A stretch of 64,000 nucleotides of DNA from Leclercia sp. AS011 (lineage in GTDB: Bacteria > Pseudomonadota > Gammaproteobacteria > Enterobacterales > Enterobacteriaceae), in NCBI RefSeq assembly GCF_037152535.1, contig NZ_JBBCMA010000005.1, forward strand, positions 186,001-250,000, given 5' to 3'. Made by a program: the position numbers and the translations under genes. Positions within the stretch are counted from its first letter, which is position 1; each line of letters begins with the position of its first letter. This document shows, piece by piece, positions 1 to 10,083 of the stretch. A model generated the notes under the pieces. It ran no database searches. It was not told the origin of the DNA and was given only the letters and a program-made list of their open reading frames with translations.

Positions 1-1220
1 CCCACCATGTCGCCGTTCGGGTAGTTACAGATGATGGCGTCGTATTTGCCGCTTTCGATGGCTGCAACCAGCTTTTCGGTCAGTTCGGCAGAGCTCATCT
101 CTGGCTGCAGATCGTAGGTCGCCACTTTCGGGGAGTTGATCAGAATGCGGTCTTCACCTTTGAACGACTCTTCCACGCCGCCGTTAAAGAAGAAGGTGAC
201 GTGAGCATATTTCTCGGTTTCGGAGATGCGCAGCTGGGTCTTGTCATGCTTCGCCATCCACTCGCCGAAGGTATTCGCCAGCGATGACGGCGGATAGGCG
301 CACGGTGCTTTGATGTCGGCGGCATATTCGGTCAGCATCACGAAATCACCCAGCTTGACCTCTTTTTTACGGGCAAAGCCGTCGAAGTCCGCGTTGACGA
401 AGGCGCGGGTGATTTCGCGGGCGCGGTCAGCACGGAAGTTCATGAAGATCAGCGCGTCGCCGTCTTCCATCGCGGCATCGGCCTGGCCTTCGGCGCGGAT
501 CACGGTCGCTTTTACGAATTCGTCGTTTTCATCGCGGGCGTAAGCGGCTTCCAGAGCAGCAACGGCGCTGTTGGCCTGGAACTCGCCTTTGGCTTCAACC
601 AGCAGATTGTAGGCCTGCTCTACGCGATCCCAACGGTTGTCGCGATCCATGGCGTAGTAGCGGCCAATGATGGAGGCCACGCGGCCTTTGCCGAGGGCGA
701 CAAACTTGTCTTCAAAGGCCTGCAGGGAAGATTTAGCGCTGCGCGGCGGGGTGTCGCGGCCATCGAGGAAAGCGTGCAGATAAATTTTGTCTGCCCCTTT
801 TTCCGCGGCCAGCTCGACCATCGCCATGATGTGATCTTCGTGGCTGTGAACGCCACCGGCGGAGAGCAGACCCATAATGTGCACCGCTTTGCCTGCCGCG
901 GCGGCTTTCTCAACCGCGCCAGTCAGCACCGGATTGGCAAAGAAGGTGCGTTCTTTAATTTCAACATCCAGACGGGTCAGGTCCTGATAAACAATGCGTC
1001 CCGCGCCAAGGTTGACGTGCCCAACTTCGGAGTTACCCATCTGACGATCGGGCAGACCCACTTCCAGGCCGGACGCATCAATCAGCGTATGAGGACGTTG
1101 TGCCCACAGTGCATCCATGACCGGGGTTTTAGCGTTGAAAATGGCGTTATCCTGCTGATCTTCACGATAGCCATAGCCATCCAGAATCATCAGTACCATA
1201 GGTTTTTTAGAAACCGACAT
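1..1220 (-). CDS. gpmM: 2,3-bisphosphoglycerate-independent phosphoglycerate mutase (5' part, cut by window edge)
   Basis: The enzyme interconverts 3- and 2-phosphoglycerate in glycolysis in the cytosol, with manganese and a phosphoserine intermediate. About 406 codons are present from the ATG at 1220; the family is about 514 residues, so the C-terminal fifth lies beyond base 1. The N-terminus shows the metal-binding LDG motif (Asp14), and MGNSEVGH carries the phosphorylatable serine (Ser64). An AGAGG element precedes the ATG. It is divergent from yibN, as in E. coli. Translation from 1220 to the edge shows no frameshift. Confidence 0.97.
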   Translation of the reverse strand, partial: MSVSKKPMVLMILDGYGYREDQQDNAIFNAKTPVMDALWAQRPHTLIDASGLEVGLPDRQMGNSEVGHVNLGAGRIVYQDLTRLDVEIKERTFFANPVLTGAVEKAAAAGKAVHIMGLLSAGGVHSHEDHIMAMVELAAEKGADKIYLHAFLDGRDTPPRSAKSSLQAFEDKFVALGKGRVASIIGRYYAMDRDNRWDRVEQAYNLLVEAKGEFQANSAVAALEAAYARDENDEFVKATVIRAEGQADAAMEDGDALIFMNFRADRAREITRAFVNADFDGFARKKEVKLGDFVMLTEYAADIKAPCAYPPSSLANTFGEWMAKHDKTQLRISETEKYAHVTFFFNGGVEESFKGEDRILINSPKVATYDLQPEMSSAELTEKLVAAIESGKYDAIICNYPNGDMV

Positions 1221-1468
1221 TGCGACAACCTCTTTGCTCAAAAGACAAAAAATTTGCGTAATTTTACTACAGCTGAATCGATCAAATAGCCGCAGAAGAT
1301 CAAAGAAACCGCCGGGGTAAGGGCAAGGAGAGGGGAATTTTGGTCTTTTTTTTCGTGGCAGCACGCAGAAAATGGATTAGCTTATTGTCGCTGGCTGTAT
1401 TTGCCACAACGCACAGGTATACTCCTGTCCTGGTTTTTTATTCACTCAGTCGGGAGTCGTTACCCCCC

Positions 1469-1900
1469 ATGCAAGAAATTATGCAATTTGTCAGCCGCCA
1501 CCCCATACTTTGTATCGCGTGGATTGGTCTACTGGCAGCCGTACTTTTCACCACGTTCAAAGGCCTCACCTCTAAAGTGAAGGTGATCACCCGCGGCGAA
1601 GCCACGCGCCTTATCAATAAAGAAGAGGCAGTGGTAGTCGATCTGCGTCAGCGTGACGATTTCCGTAAAGGCCATATTGCAGGTGCGATTAACCTGCTGC
1701 CGACCGAAATCAAAGCCAATAACCTTGGCGAACTGGAAAAGCATAAAGACAAACCCGTTATTGTCGTTGATGGCACCGGTATGCAGGCTCAGGAGCCCGC
1801 AAATAACCTCGTCAAAGCAGGCTTTGCAAATGTCACTGTCCTGAAAGACGGCATCTCTGGCTGGAGCGGCGAGAATCTGCCTCTGGTTCGCGGTAAATAA
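1469..1900 (+). CDS. yibN: Membrane-anchored rhodanese-like protein YibN
   Basis: The product has 143 residues: one N-terminal membrane segment (about residues 12-30) followed by a rhodanese fold. The start MQEIMQF at 1469 matches the E. coli protein length; an in-frame upstream extension from 1340 looks spurious. The active-site loop reads [12 protein letters not shown], so the usual rhodanese nucleophile position is Asp (about residue 101). The nearby Cys that I recall in the E. coli protein is Ala here. Sulfur transfer is therefore unlikely and the role is uncertain. It is first in the run yibN-grxC-secB-gpsA-cysE, with 14 bp to grxC. Confidence 0.93.
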   Translation: MQEIMQFVSRHPILCIAWIGLLAAVLFTTFKGLTSKVKVITRGEATRLINKEEAVVVDLRQRDDFRKGHIAGAINLLPTEIKANNLGELEKHKDKPVIVVDGTGMQAQEPANNLVKAGFANVTVLKDGISGWSGENLPLVRGK

Positions 1901-1914
1901 ACAGGAGTTGAGTC

Positions 1915-2166
1915 ATGGCCAATATCGAGATCTACACCAAAGCGACCTGCCCGTTCTGCCATCGTGCGAAAGCGCTGCTGGACAGCAAAGGCGTTACCTT
2001 CCAGGAACTGCCTATTGATGGCGATGCCGCGAAGCGCGAAGAGATGATTAAACGTAGTGGCCGTACGACGGTTCCGCAGATTTTTATCGATGCGCAGCAC
2101 ATTGGCGGCTGTGATGACTTGTATGCGCTCGATGCGCGTGGTGGACTTGATCCCCTGCTGCGCTAA
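1915..2166 (+). CDS. grxC: Glutaredoxin 3
   Basis: A small cytosolic thiol-disulfide oxidoreductase of 83 residues that uses glutathione to reduce disulfides and mixed disulfides. The redox motif is CPFC (Cys12-Cys15), where E. coli Grx3 has CPYC. The TVPQIFI cis-proline segment and the GGCDDL glutathione-binding segment are present. It lies between yibN and secB on the same strand with short gaps. Length and order match the enterobacterial family. Confidence 0.97.
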   Translation: MANIEIYTKATCPFCHRAKALLDSKGVTFQELPIDGDAAKREEMIKRSGRTTVPQIFIDAQHIGGCDDLYALDARGGLDPLLR

Positions 2167-2199
2167 GGCGTTTTAGGACAATAAAAAAAGGGTATTTCC

Positions 2200-2667
2200 A
2201 TGTCAGAACAAAACAACACCGAGATGACTTTCCAGATCCAGCGCATTTATACCAAAGACGTCTCCTACGAAGCTCCAAATGCGCCGCATGTTTTCCAGAA
2301 AGACTGGCAGCCAGAGGTTAAACTTGATCTGGATACCGCTTCCACCCAGCTGGCGGAAGATGTGTATGAAGTCGTACTGCGTGTTACCGTAACCGCCTCT
2401 CTGGGCGAAGAGACTGCATTCCTGTGCGAAGTACAGCAGGGCGGCATCTTCTCCATCGGCGGCATCGAAGGTAATCAGATGGCGCATTGCCTGGGTGCAT
2501 ACTGCCCGAACATCCTGTTCCCGTATGCCCGTGAATGCATCACCAGCCTGGTTTCCCGCGGTACGTTCCCGCAACTGAACCTTGCGCCGGTGAACTTCGA
2601 TGCGCTGTTTATGAACTATCTGCAGCAGCAAGCTGGCGAAGGTACTGAACAACATCAGGATGCCTGA
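2200..2667 (+). CDS. secB: Protein-export chaperone SecB
   Basis: SecB is a tetrameric cytosolic chaperone that keeps preproteins unfolded and hands them to SecA for Sec export. The 155 residues begin [20 protein letters not shown], typical of the family, and the acidic SecA-binding surface is conserved. Its stop codon overlaps the gpsA start (TGATG), indicating translational coupling. Confidence 0.98.
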   Translation: MSEQNNTEMTFQIQRIYTKDVSYEAPNAPHVFQKDWQPEVKLDLDTASTQLAEDVYEVVLRVTVTASLGEETAFLCEVQQGGIFSIGGIEGNQMAHCLGAYCPNILFPYARECITSLVSRGTFPQLNLAPVNFDALFMNYLQQQAGEGTEQHQDA

Positions 2668-3686
2668 TGAGTACTGTCAATGCGTCAATGACTGTGATCG
2701 GTGCCGGCTCTTACGGCACCGCTCTTGCCATCACCCTGGCAAGAAATGGGCACGAAGTGGTTCTCTGGGGCCACGATCCTAAACATATCGCAACGTTAGA
2801 AGCCGATCGCTGCAACGTTGCGTTTCTCCCCGATGTACCTTTCCCTGACTCACTGCATCTTGAAAGCGACCTGGCGTCCGCGCTGGCCGCGAGCCGTAAT
2901 ATTCTGATCGTTGTGCCGAGCCACGTGTTTGGCCAGGTGCTGCGACAGATTAAACCGCTGATGCGTGATGATGCGCGCGTGGTCTGGGCGACCAAAGGGC
3001 TGGAAGCCGAGACCGGCCGTCTGCTGCAGGATGTGGCCCGCGAAGCGCTGGGCGATACCATTCCGCTGGCGGTGATCTCCGGCCCAACCTTTGCGAAAGA
3101 GCTGGCGGCTGGGCTGCCAACGGCCATTTCGCTGGCCTCGACCGATGAGACCTTCGCCGACGATCTGCAACAGCTTCTGCACTGCGGTAAAAGCTTCCGC
3201 GTCTACAGCAACCCCGATTTTATCGGTGTTCAGCTGGGCGGCGCGGTGAAGAACGTTATCGCGATCGGTGCGGGCATGTCTGACGGTATCGGCTTTGGCG
3301 CGAACGCGCGTACGGCGCTGATCACCCGCGGGCTGACCGAAATGTCCCGTCTGGGCGCGGCGCTCGGTGCCGATCCGGCCACCTTTATGGGGATGGCAGG
3401 CTTAGGCGATCTGGTGCTGACCTGTACCGACAACCAGTCGCGCAACCGTCGTTTTGGCATGATGCTCGGCCAGGGCATGGATGTCATCGGCGCGCAGGAG
3501 AAGATCGGTCAGGTGGTGGAAGGCTACCGTAATACCAAAGAAGTCCGCGAGTTGGCACACCGCTTTGGTGTCGAAATGCCAATAACCGAGGAAATTTATC
3601 AGGTATTGTATTGCGGAAAAAATGCGCGCGAGGCAGCATTGACCTTATTAGGTCGCGCACGCAAGGACGAGCGTAGCAGCAGTTAA
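2667..3686 (+). CDS. gpsA: Glycerol-3-phosphate dehydrogenase [NAD(P)+]
   Basis: The enzyme reduces dihydroxyacetone phosphate to sn-glycerol 3-phosphate for phospholipid synthesis in the cytosol. The 339 residues open with a Rossmann loop ([12 protein letters not shown], residues 10-21) and include the [12 protein letters not shown] segment that carries the catalytic lysine. The ATG overlaps the secB stop by one base. A 78 bp gap with a strong hairpin separates it from cysE. Confidence 0.98.
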   Translation: MSTVNASMTVIGAGSYGTALAITLARNGHEVVLWGHDPKHIATLEADRCNVAFLPDVPFPDSLHLESDLASALAASRNILIVVPSHVFGQVLRQIKPLMRDDARVVWATKGLEAETGRLLQDVAREALGDTIPLAVISGPTFAKELAAGLPTAISLASTDETFADDLQQLLHCGKSFRVYSNPDFIGVQLGGAVKNVIAIGAGMSDGIGFGANARTALITRGLTEMSRLGAALGADPATFMGMAGLGDLVLTCTDNQSRNRRFGMMLGQGMDVIGAQEKIGQVVEGYRNTKEVRELAHRFGVEMPITEEIYQVLYCGKNAREAALTLLGRARKDERSSS

Positions 3687-3709
3687 CTGCAGGAAAGCGT
3701 TATCACCTG

Positions 3710-3743
3710 AATGACCCGGCCGGCAAAGAACTGGCCGGTCATT
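3710..3743. repeat. Inverted repeat between gpsA and cysE
   Basis: The arms AATGACCCGGCC and GGCCGGTCATT flank an 11-base loop with one bulged base. No run of T follows, so it is a poor intrinsic terminator in either direction. It is more likely an mRNA-stabilising or processing hairpin between the two genes. Confidence 0.6.
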
Positions 3744-3764
3744 ACATTACGTCTGGAGTAAGCA

Positions 3765-4583
3765 ATGCCGTGTGAAGAACTGGATATCGTCTGGAACAAT
3801 ATTAAAGCCGAAGCCCGGGCTCTGGCCGACTGTGAGCCAATGCTCGCCAGTTTCTACCATGCGACGCTACTCAAGCACGAAAACCTCGGCAGCGCCCTGA
3901 GCTATATGCTCGCCAACAAACTGGCGTCACCGATTATGCCGGCCATCGCCATTCGCGAGGTGGTGGAAGAGGCCTACGCGGCCGACCCTGAGATGATCGC
4001 CTCTGCAGCCTATGATATTCAGGCGGTACGCAATCGCGACCCGGCGGTGGATAAATACTCTACGCCGCTGCTCTATCTGAAAGGTTTCCACGCCCTGCAG
4101 TCGTACCGCATCGGCCACTGGCTGTGGAACGAAGGCCGCCGCGCGCTGGCAATCTTCCTGCAAAACCAGGTCTCTGTGAGCTTCCAGGTTGATATCCACC
4201 CGGCGGCGAAGATTGGCCGCGGGATCATGCTCGACCACGCCACCGGTATTGTGGTGGGTGAAACGGCGGTGATTGAAAACGACGTGTCGATCCTGCAGTC
4301 CGTGACCCTCGGCGGGACCGGGAAAACCAGCGGCGATCGCCACCCGAAAATCCGTGAAGGGGTGATGATTGGCGCAGGGGCGAAGATCCTCGGCAACATT
4401 GAAGTCGGGCGCGGCGCGAAAATCGGCGCCGGTTCGGTGGTGCTGCAACCTGTGCCGCCACATACCACCGCCGCAGGCGTTCCGGCGCGTATCGTCGGCA
4501 GGCCAGACAGCGATAAACCGGCGATGGATATGGATCAGTTCTTTAACGGTCACCATACCTTTGAGTATGGCGACGGGATTTAA
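3765..4583 (+). CDS. cysE: Serine O-acetyltransferase
   Basis: The enzyme acetylates L-serine with acetyl-CoA, the first step of cysteine synthesis, and is feedback-inhibited by cysteine. The 272 residues comprise an N-terminal helical domain (about 1-140) and a left-handed beta-helix of hexapeptide repeats (about 141-240). The catalytic residues Asp143, Asp157, His158 and His193 are all present. It is convergent with trmL and overlaps it by 4 bp. Confidence 0.98.
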   Translation: MPCEELDIVWNNIKAEARALADCEPMLASFYHATLLKHENLGSALSYMLANKLASPIMPAIAIREVVEEAYAADPEMIASAAYDIQAVRNRDPAVDKYSTPLLYLKGFHALQSYRIGHWLWNEGRRALAIFLQNQVSVSFQVDIHPAAKIGRGIMLDHATGIVVGETAVIENDVSILQSVTLGGTGKTSGDRHPKIREGVMIGAGAKILGNIEVGRGAKIGAGSVVLQPVPPHTTAAGVPARIVGRPDSDKPAMDMDQFFNGHHTFEYGDGI

Positions 4584-5053
4584 CCTTTGATAATGGCGCC
4601 CGCATACCCCAGCTGGCGCCAGGCTTCATACACCACTACCGACACCGCATTTGACAGGTTCATGCTGCGGCTGTCCGGCATCATCGGAATACGGATTTTT
4701 TGTTCGGCAGGCAGGGCATCAAGAATGGTGGCCGGTAGGCCACGCGTTTCCGGGCCAAACAGCAGATAATCGCCTTCCTGATAGCTCACCGCGCTGTGGG
4801 CAGGCGTACCTTTGGTGGTCAGGGCAAAAATCCGTTCCGGTTTCTCCGTGTCCATAAACGCGGCCTGATCCTTATGACGTACCACGGCGGTGAATTCGTG
4901 ATAATCCAGCCCGGCGCGGCGCAGGCGTTTGTCGTCCCACGTAAAGCCCATCGGCTCGATGATATGCAGACGGAAACCGGTATTGGCGCACAGGCGAATA
5001 ATGTTGCCGGTATTAGGTGGAATTTCTGGTTCGAATAAGACGATGTTAAGCAT
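4580..5053 (-). CDS. trmL: tRNA (cytidine/uridine-34-2'-O)-methyltransferase TrmL
   Basis: A SPOUT-class knotted methyltransferase of 157 residues that 2'-O-methylates the wobble base of tRNA-Leu isoacceptors using S-adenosylmethionine. It begins [20 protein letters not shown]. The SAM-binding knot is seen in the [11 protein letters not shown] and [17 protein letters not shown] segments. It is transcribed toward cysE and shares four bases with it. Formerly yibK. Confidence 0.96.
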   Translation of the reverse strand: MLNIVLFEPEIPPNTGNIIRLCANTGFRLHIIEPMGFTWDDKRLRRAGLDYHEFTAVVRHKDQAAFMDTEKPERIFALTTKGTPAHSAVSYQEGDYLLFGPETRGLPATILDALPAEQKIRIPMMPDSRSMNLSNAVSVVVYEAWRQLGYAGAIIKG

Positions 5054-5093
5054 GCTGCCCCCTTAATTTCGCGGGCAGAATAGCAGAATTTTT

Positions 5094-5174
5094 CCCTCAC
5101 CCTAACCCTCTCCCAGAGGGAGAGGGGACTTTCTTTTCTCCCTCTCCCTTCGGGAGAGGGCCGGGGTGAGGGGA
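5094..5174. repeat. C/T-rich intergenic palindrome, copy 1
   Basis: The outer arms CCCTCACCC and GGGGTGAGGGG enclose two smaller hairpins (CTCTCCCAGAGGGAGAG and CCCTCTCCCTTCGGGAGAGG). Related elements lie at 11257, 16147 and 30303. The position, downstream of lldD and upstream of trmL, suggests a terminator-like or mRNA-stabilising role. Confidence 0.75.
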
Positions 5175-5189
5175 TCAGACCGCACCAAT

Positions 5190-6377
5190 CTAGGCCGCGT
5201 CCCCCTGCGCCAGCGGTGCCAGCCCGGCAGGGATCTTACTCAGCTCCTGCACCAGCATCTCCTTGCTGATCTCACGGATGGATTTCGCTCCGGTAAGCGT
5301 CATCGCCACCTTCATCTCTTTCTCGATCAGATTGAGCAGATTCGCCACGCCCGCCTGGCCGTGGGTCGCCAGGGCGTAGAGATAGGCCCGCCCCAGCAGG
5401 ACCGTATCGGCACCGAGGGCAATCATACGCACCACGTCCAGACCGTTGCGGATCCCCGAGTCCGCCAGAATCGCAATATCCCCTTTTACCGCGTCGGCAA
5501 TGGCGGGCAGGGCGCGGGCTGAGGAGAGCACCCCGTCCAGCTGGCGACCACCGTGGTTCGACACCACAATGCCGTCAGCGCCAAAACGCACCGCATCCCG
5601 GGCATCTTCCGCATCGAGGATCCCTTTGATCACCATCGGGCCATCCCAGAACTCACGGATCCACTCCAGGTCTTTCCACGAGATCGACGGATCGAAGTTA
5701 TTTGCCAGCCAGCCAATGTAATCTTCCAGCCCGGTCGGTTTACCCAGATAGGCAGAGATATTCCCCAGATCGTGCGGACGGCCGTTGAGCCCCACATCCC
5801 ACGCCCACTGCGGATGGGTTACCGCCTGCCAGTAGCGGCGCATCGCCGCATTCGCACCGCTCATCCCCGAGTGCGCATCGCGATAGCGGGCACCAGGCGT
5901 CGGCATATCGACGGTAAAGACCAGTGTGGAACAGCCCGCCGCTTTGGCGCGCTCCAGGGCATTACGCATAAAGCCGCGATCGCGCAGAACGTACAGCTGG
6001 AACCACATCGGGCGCTTGATGGTCGGAGCCACCTCTTCAATCGGGCAGACGGACACGGTAGAGAGGGTAAAGGGAATGCCTTTGGCATCGGCGGCCGCTG
6101 CGGCCTGCACTTCACCCCGGCGGGCGTACATGCCGCACAGGCCGACAGGGGCGAGGGCTACCGGCATGGAGAGCGTTGCGTTGAACAGCTTTGTCTCAAG
6201 GCTCAGGTCGGACATATTCTTTAGCACGCGCTGGCGCAGGGCCACCTGGGACAGATCTTCCACGTTGCGGCGCAGGGTGTACTCAGAGTAAGCCCCGCCG
6301 TCGATGTAGTGGAACAGGAACGGCGGCAGGATGCGTTGCGCGGCGGCGCGGTAATCACTGGCGGCGGAAATAATCAT
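5190..6377 (-). CDS. lldD: L-lactate dehydrogenase (quinone, FMN)
   Basis: A membrane-associated flavoenzyme that oxidises L-lactate to pyruvate and passes electrons to the quinone pool. The 395 residues form the alpha-hydroxyacid-oxidase TIM barrel. The active-site base His275 and the substrate-binding Arg278 sit in SNHGGRQ. It is the last gene of lldP-lldR-lldD and overlaps lldR by 4 bp. The stop is TAG. Confidence 0.97.
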   Translation of the reverse strand: MIISAASDYRAAAQRILPPFLFHYIDGGAYSEYTLRRNVEDLSQVALRQRVLKNMSDLSLETKLFNATLSMPVALAPVGLCGMYARRGEVQAAAAADAKGIPFTLSTVSVCPIEEVAPTIKRPMWFQLYVLRDRGFMRNALERAKAAGCSTLVFTVDMPTPGARYRDAHSGMSGANAAMRRYWQAVTHPQWAWDVGLNGRPHDLGNISAYLGKPTGLEDYIGWLANNFDPSISWKDLEWIREFWDGPMVIKGILDAEDARDAVRFGADGIVVSNHGGRQLDGVLSSARALPAIADAVKGDIAILADSGIRNGLDVVRMIALGADTVLLGRAYLYALATHGQAGVANLLNLIEKEMKVAMTLTGAKSIREISKEMLVQELSKIPAGLAPLAQGDAA

Positions 6378-7147
6378 GCTTTGTTCTCCCTGGAAATGTC
6401 GTTGTCGCCAGGCAGACGGGTAATGCGCGCCTGTCGGGCCTGATCTTCATCGAATTGTTTAATGGTGGTATGCACGAAGCCCAGATGCGCCATCATCGCC
6501 TGACGGGCAGCTTCGGCATCCCCGGTCAGAATGGCGTTGAGCACCGCCTCGTGCTGTTCCGTGAGCCGGGCAAACACCGGCGGGACCAGATACATGCGCT
6601 GGCGGCTCTGCTTCACGGAGGATTGCAGCAGGTCGAAGAACCCGCGCATGGTCTGGAGCAGCACCACGTTGTGCGACGCCTCGGCAATCGCCAGGTGAAA
6701 ACGCACGTCGGCCTGGGAGGCGATATCCGGATCGCTGCTTTGGGTGGCCTCAAAGCAGGCTTTGAGCTTCTCTTTGTCGGCCTCGGTGGCCCGCATCGCC
6801 GCGTGCCAGGCGGTACTGGTTTCGATAGCGTGACGCGCTTCAAGGATGTCGAAGCTGTAGTCCGGATCGTTTTCCATCAGCGTTTTCAGCGGCTGAACGA
6901 TATTTTGTCCGGACCAGTCTTCATGCTGCCAGCGTACAAAAGTCCCGCCGCCGCGACGGCTCAGCAGTACTCCTTCGCTGACCAGGGTCGCCAGGGCTTC
7001 GCGCAATGAGTTGCGCGACACGCCAAGCTGGGCGGCAAGCTGGCGCTCGGCGGGCAATTTCATGCCCGCCTCCAGCTGCTGTTCTTCAATCAGCGCCCGC
7101 ACGCGAGAGGCAATCTCGTCGGACAGGCGTCTGGGCATCACTATCAT
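6374..7147 (-). CDS. lldR: GntR/FadR-family L-lactate-responsive regulator
   Basis: This regulator of the lactate operon has 257 residues: an N-terminal winged helix-turn-helix (about 1-75, with [10 protein letters not shown] as recognition helix region) and a C-terminal helical FCD ligand domain. LldR binds two operators flanking the lldP promoter, and L-lactate relieves repression. Matching sites are seen at 8876-8889 and 9001-9015. The ATG overlaps the lldP stop by 4 bp. Confidence 0.95.
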   Translation of the reverse strand: MIVMPRRLSDEIASRVRALIEEQQLEAGMKLPAERQLAAQLGVSRNSLREALATLVSEGVLLSRRGGGTFVRWQHEDWSGQNIVQPLKTLMENDPDYSFDILEARHAIETSTAWHAAMRATEADKEKLKACFEATQSSDPDIASQADVRFHLAIAEASHNVVLLQTMRGFFDLLQSSVKQSRQRMYLVPPVFARLTEQHEAVLNAILTGDAEAARQAMMAHLGFVHTTIKQFDEDQARQARITRLPGDNDISRENKA

Positions 7148-8799
7148 GGGATCATCCAGGTTAAGACATAGGCCTGCAGGGTGGTGATCACCCCCACCAT
7201 GCAGGTGAATATCAGGCTGTGCTTCACGGTAAAGCGGAACAGATCCGATTCTTTGCCCACCAGGCCGACTGCCGCACAGGCAATGGCGATGGACTGCGGG
7301 GAGATCATCTTCCCGGTCACGCCACCGGTGGTGTTAGCCGCGACCAGCAGCACATCCGACACGCCAATCTGCTGGGCGGCAGTGGCCTGCAGGGCCGCAA
7401 ACAGGGCGTTGGACGAGGTGTCTGACCCGGTCAGGAAGACCCCCAGCCAGCCGAGGAACGGCGAGAAGAAGGTGAACGCATGTCCGGTGTGCGCCAGGGC
7501 CAGCGCCAGGGTTGACGACAGGCCGGAGTAGTTCGAGATAAACGCGAACGCCAGCACCATGCCGATGGAGTAGATCGGCAGCATCAGCTCTTTAATCGTC
7601 GCTGCAAAGGTCTGTACCGCCGCGGCAGGCTTCATGCGCAGCCACACCACGGAAAGGATAGCGGCAAACAGGATCGCCGTACCGGTGGCGGAGAACCAGT
7701 CAAACTTGAACACCGCTGCGTACGGCGTGGCGTCGTGCACCACCGGCGGCATACGGGCGACCATCTTGTCGAGGAACGGCACGGAGATGTTCACCACCAT
7801 GTCGTACAGCGCGCCGTTCGGGGCAAACAGGGCTTTGAACGGCGGCACGCTCCACAGGGTGACCGTGGCGGTGAGGAACAGGAACGGCGACCAGGCGCGT
7901 ACAATCTGTCCCGGGGTATAGCGGGTGCGGGCCAGGGTCATATCAACCTGCGAGGCGCCCATATCGGCAAAGCGGAAGATCCGCACCGGCTGCCAGCGTC
8001 TGAGGAACAGCGTCAGGCAGACCAGCGACACCAGGGAGGAGATAATGTCCGGCAGTTCCGGGCCGAGGAAGTTGGAGCTGAGATACTGGGCAATCGCGAA
8101 CGAACCGCCTGCAACCATCACCGCAGGCCAGGTCTCTTTCACGCCGCGCCAGCCGTCCATAATCGCCATGATCCAGAACAGCACGATAATGGTCAGGAAC
8201 GGCAGCTGACGGCCTACCATCTGGCCGATCTCAAAGCTGTCCAGCCCGGTCACCTGGCCGGCGACCAGAATCGGAATACCCATCGCGCCAAAGGCCACCG
8301 GCGCGGTGTTGACGATCAGACACAGGCCCGCGGCATACAGCGGGTTAAAGCCCAGCCCGACCAGCAGCGCGGCGGTGATCGCCACCGGCGCACCGAAACC
8401 GGCCGCCCCTTCAAGGAACGCCCCGAAGGAGAAGCCGACGATCAGCATCTGCAGACGCTGGTCCGGCGTAATGGAGAGAATCGACGAGCGGATAATATCG
8501 AACTGCCCGGTTTTGACCGAGATTTTATAGACGAAGACCGCGGCGATGATGATCCACGCTATCGGCCACAGGCCGTAGAAGAAGCCATAGATGACCGAGG
8601 CCAGGGCACGATCCACCGGCATTTTGTAGAAGAACAGCGCCACCATCAGGGCGATAGCCACGGTGTACGTCGCGGCAAGGTATCCCTTCAGCTTGAGCTT
8701 AATCAGCGCAAAGAAGAAGAACAGGATAGGCAGCGAGGCAATCAGGCTTGATAGCCAGATATTGCCTGCCGGATCGTAGTTTTGTTGCCAGAGGCTCAT
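7144..8799 (-). CDS. lldP: L-lactate permease
   Basis: A proton-coupled lactate (and glycolate) importer of the inner membrane, 551 residues with about 12-14 membrane segments. I start at ATG 8799 ([12 protein letters not shown]), preceded by AGGAGA; an in-frame codon at 8820 would add seven residues not seen in the E. coli protein. [16 protein letters not shown] and the C-terminal [12 protein letters not shown] segment are family hallmarks. It is the first gene of the operon. Confidence 0.97.
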   Translation of the reverse strand: MSLWQQNYDPAGNIWLSSLIASLPILFFFFALIKLKLKGYLAATYTVAIALMVALFFYKMPVDRALASVIYGFFYGLWPIAWIIIAAVFVYKISVKTGQFDIIRSSILSITPDQRLQMLIVGFSFGAFLEGAAGFGAPVAITAALLVGLGFNPLYAAGLCLIVNTAPVAFGAMGIPILVAGQVTGLDSFEIGQMVGRQLPFLTIIVLFWIMAIMDGWRGVKETWPAVMVAGGSFAIAQYLSSNFLGPELPDIISSLVSLVCLTLFLRRWQPVRIFRFADMGASQVDMTLARTRYTPGQIVRAWSPFLFLTATVTLWSVPPFKALFAPNGALYDMVVNISVPFLDKMVARMPPVVHDATPYAAVFKFDWFSATGTAILFAAILSVVWLRMKPAAAVQTFAATIKELMLPIYSIGMVLAFAFISNYSGLSSTLALALAHTGHAFTFFSPFLGWLGVFLTGSDTSSNALFAALQATAAQQIGVSDVLLVAANTTGGVTGKMISPQSIAIACAAVGLVGKESDLFRFTVKHSLIFTCMVGVITTLQAYVLTWMIP

Positions 8800-8875
8800 T
8801 GCAGGTCTCCTGAGGACCACACTTCCTGCGGCGCGGTGAGTCTGTGCTCATCTCGGCGTCACATTGCGTGTAAAA

Positions 8876-9015
8876 GTGGTCCTGCCAATAGTGTGATGTA
8901 GGGTTAATGACAACAAATGGTTAACCAAATGTTATTGGCCGGCAATGGGTTTGTGAGCAAAGATTATGGAAATGTGAACCAAAGGAGGGTTGGTCAGAGG
9001 ATTGGTTGGACCAAT
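8876..9015 (-). promoter_or_regulatory. lldPRD control region with two LldR-type operators
   Basis: Two palindromes, ATTGGTTGGACCAAT (9001-9015, perfect arms) and GTGGTCCTGCCAAT (8876-8889, imperfect), lie about 125 bp apart upstream of lldP. This reproduces the O1/O2 arrangement known for E. coli LldR. An extra half-site TTGGTCAGA lies near 8990. The AT-rich stretch between them (8901-8935, GTTAATGA..GGTTAACC) resembles ArcA boxes, which would fit aerobic control. Operator assignment is inference from motif and spacing. Confidence 0.7.
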
Positions 9016-9036
9016 TTGAAAGGGGAAGGAGAACGG

Positions 9037-9065
9037 CAGGCCGGGTAGCGTCGCGCCACCCGGCA
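9037..9065. repeat. REP-like palindrome between lldP and yibL
   Basis: GCCGGGTAGCG and CGCCACCCGGC form a short stem immediately downstream of yibL. It is the same family as the elements at 40232, 41743, 46461 and 55450. Confidence 0.7.
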
Positions 9066-9070
9066 AAAAA

Positions 9071-9433
9071 TCAGAACTCGGTCTTGCTGAAGCCGGTCAT
9101 CTCTTTCAGACCCATTTCACGACCCAGTTCGGTCATCGGGTGGACAACCACCAGGCCGCGCACGCTTTTCTTCAGCTTGCCCATGTCGGCCTGTTCTTTT
9201 TTGGTGATCGCACGGCGGAACGGCAGGTTTGACAGCTTCTGCGCTTCTTTGCTCAGCTTCTGATCTTTCACGCTACGCAGGCGCTCGATTTCGGTTTCCA
9301 GCGTCGCTTTCTCTTTTTCCAGCTCGGCGTATTTCTCGGCGGCATCAACCAGCGAGAGGCTGGCCTGCTGGTGGCGGATCAGATCCAGGCGGTCGCTCAG
9401 GCGTTTAATTTCGTTCTTTTCGACTTCTTTCAT
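9071..9433 (-). CDS. yibL: YibL family ribosome-associated protein
   Basis: A 120-residue protein with a long charged coiled-coil N-terminal half (about residues 1-65), then a basic segment ([18 protein letters not shown]) and a short conserved tail. In E. coli it is reported to co-sediment with ribosomes; its function is unknown. The ATG at 9433 gives the E. coli length; a GTG sits one codon upstream. It lies downstream of mtlR on the same strand. Confidence 0.92.
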   Translation of the reverse strand: MKEVEKNEIKRLSDRLDLIRHQQASLSLVDAAEKYAELEKEKATLETEIERLRSVKDQKLSKEAQKLSNLPFRRAITKKEQADMGKLKKSVRGLVVVHPMTELGREMGLKEMTGFSKTEF

Positions 9434-9492
9434 CACAAATAGCTCTAAAAACAGGGGAGATTACAGGGAAGGATACACCAATGTGCGCAGGC

Positions 9493-10083
9493 TTACTTCT
9501 GAAACGCTTTTTTTAAGCTGATTCGGGAAATCAGCTCAGTCAGGGAAAGAACCATGGTGGAACGGACGATCTGCTGGTAACGCTGCTTCTGCATCGCGTA
9601 CAGCTCCGGGTCGCTGGTTTCAAAATGCGGCGTCGGGGGCAGGGCGGTCACGCAGTGCAGCTCGCCCAGCGGGCCGAGGATTTCGTCGTCAGTGAACGCA
9701 TACTCGTTGCCGTCGTGATTCAGCTCTTCACGCAGCGCCATCAGCAGTTCGGCGTCTTCATACTCGTGACGGCTGATAACGCCCAGGCCATAGATCAGTT
9801 TCAGACGCACGGATAAATCGCCCAAGGGGCCGTCGCCGTCGAGCAACGGTTCAACTGCGTATTTCACCGCGTAGTCGTCTTTGCGAAACACCTGAAGCAC
9901 CAGGATATTCACCGCCTCGGTTAATAACTCGACGGCTGATATCAGGAAACTTCGAACGGTTTTGCCAGCATTCAGACGCTCCAGCACACGGTTTTCAAAG
10001 GCCTGGGTTTGTTCCATTATTGCCTGCATTTCTGACAATCTATCTTCCGGGCGCAGGATGACCTGCGCCAGTTCCTGCATCAT
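9493..10083 (-). CDS. mtlR: Mannitol operon repressor MtlR
   Basis: A helical 196-residue MtlR/YggD-family protein that lowers expression of the mannitol operon. It has no classical DNA-binding motif, so the mechanism is indirect or unknown. Two consecutive ATGs open the gene; the first overlaps the mtlD stop (ATGA), which argues for translational coupling. It is the third gene of mtlA-mtlD-mtlR. Confidence 0.95.
   Translation of the reverse strand: MMQELAQVILRPEDRLSEMQAIMEQTQAFENRVLERLNAGKTVRSFLISAVELLTEAVNILVLQVFRKDDYAVKYAVEPLLDGDGPLGDLSVRLKLIYGLGVISRHEYEDAELLMALREELNHDGNEYAFTDDEILGPLGELHCVTALPPTPHFETSDPELYAMQKQRYQQIVRSTMVLSLTELISRISLKKAFQK

Noticed and set aside
7735..8751. 338-codon plus-strand frame over lldP
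   Set aside because: Antisense of a membrane protein gene; the Arg/His/Asp-rich composition is an artefact.
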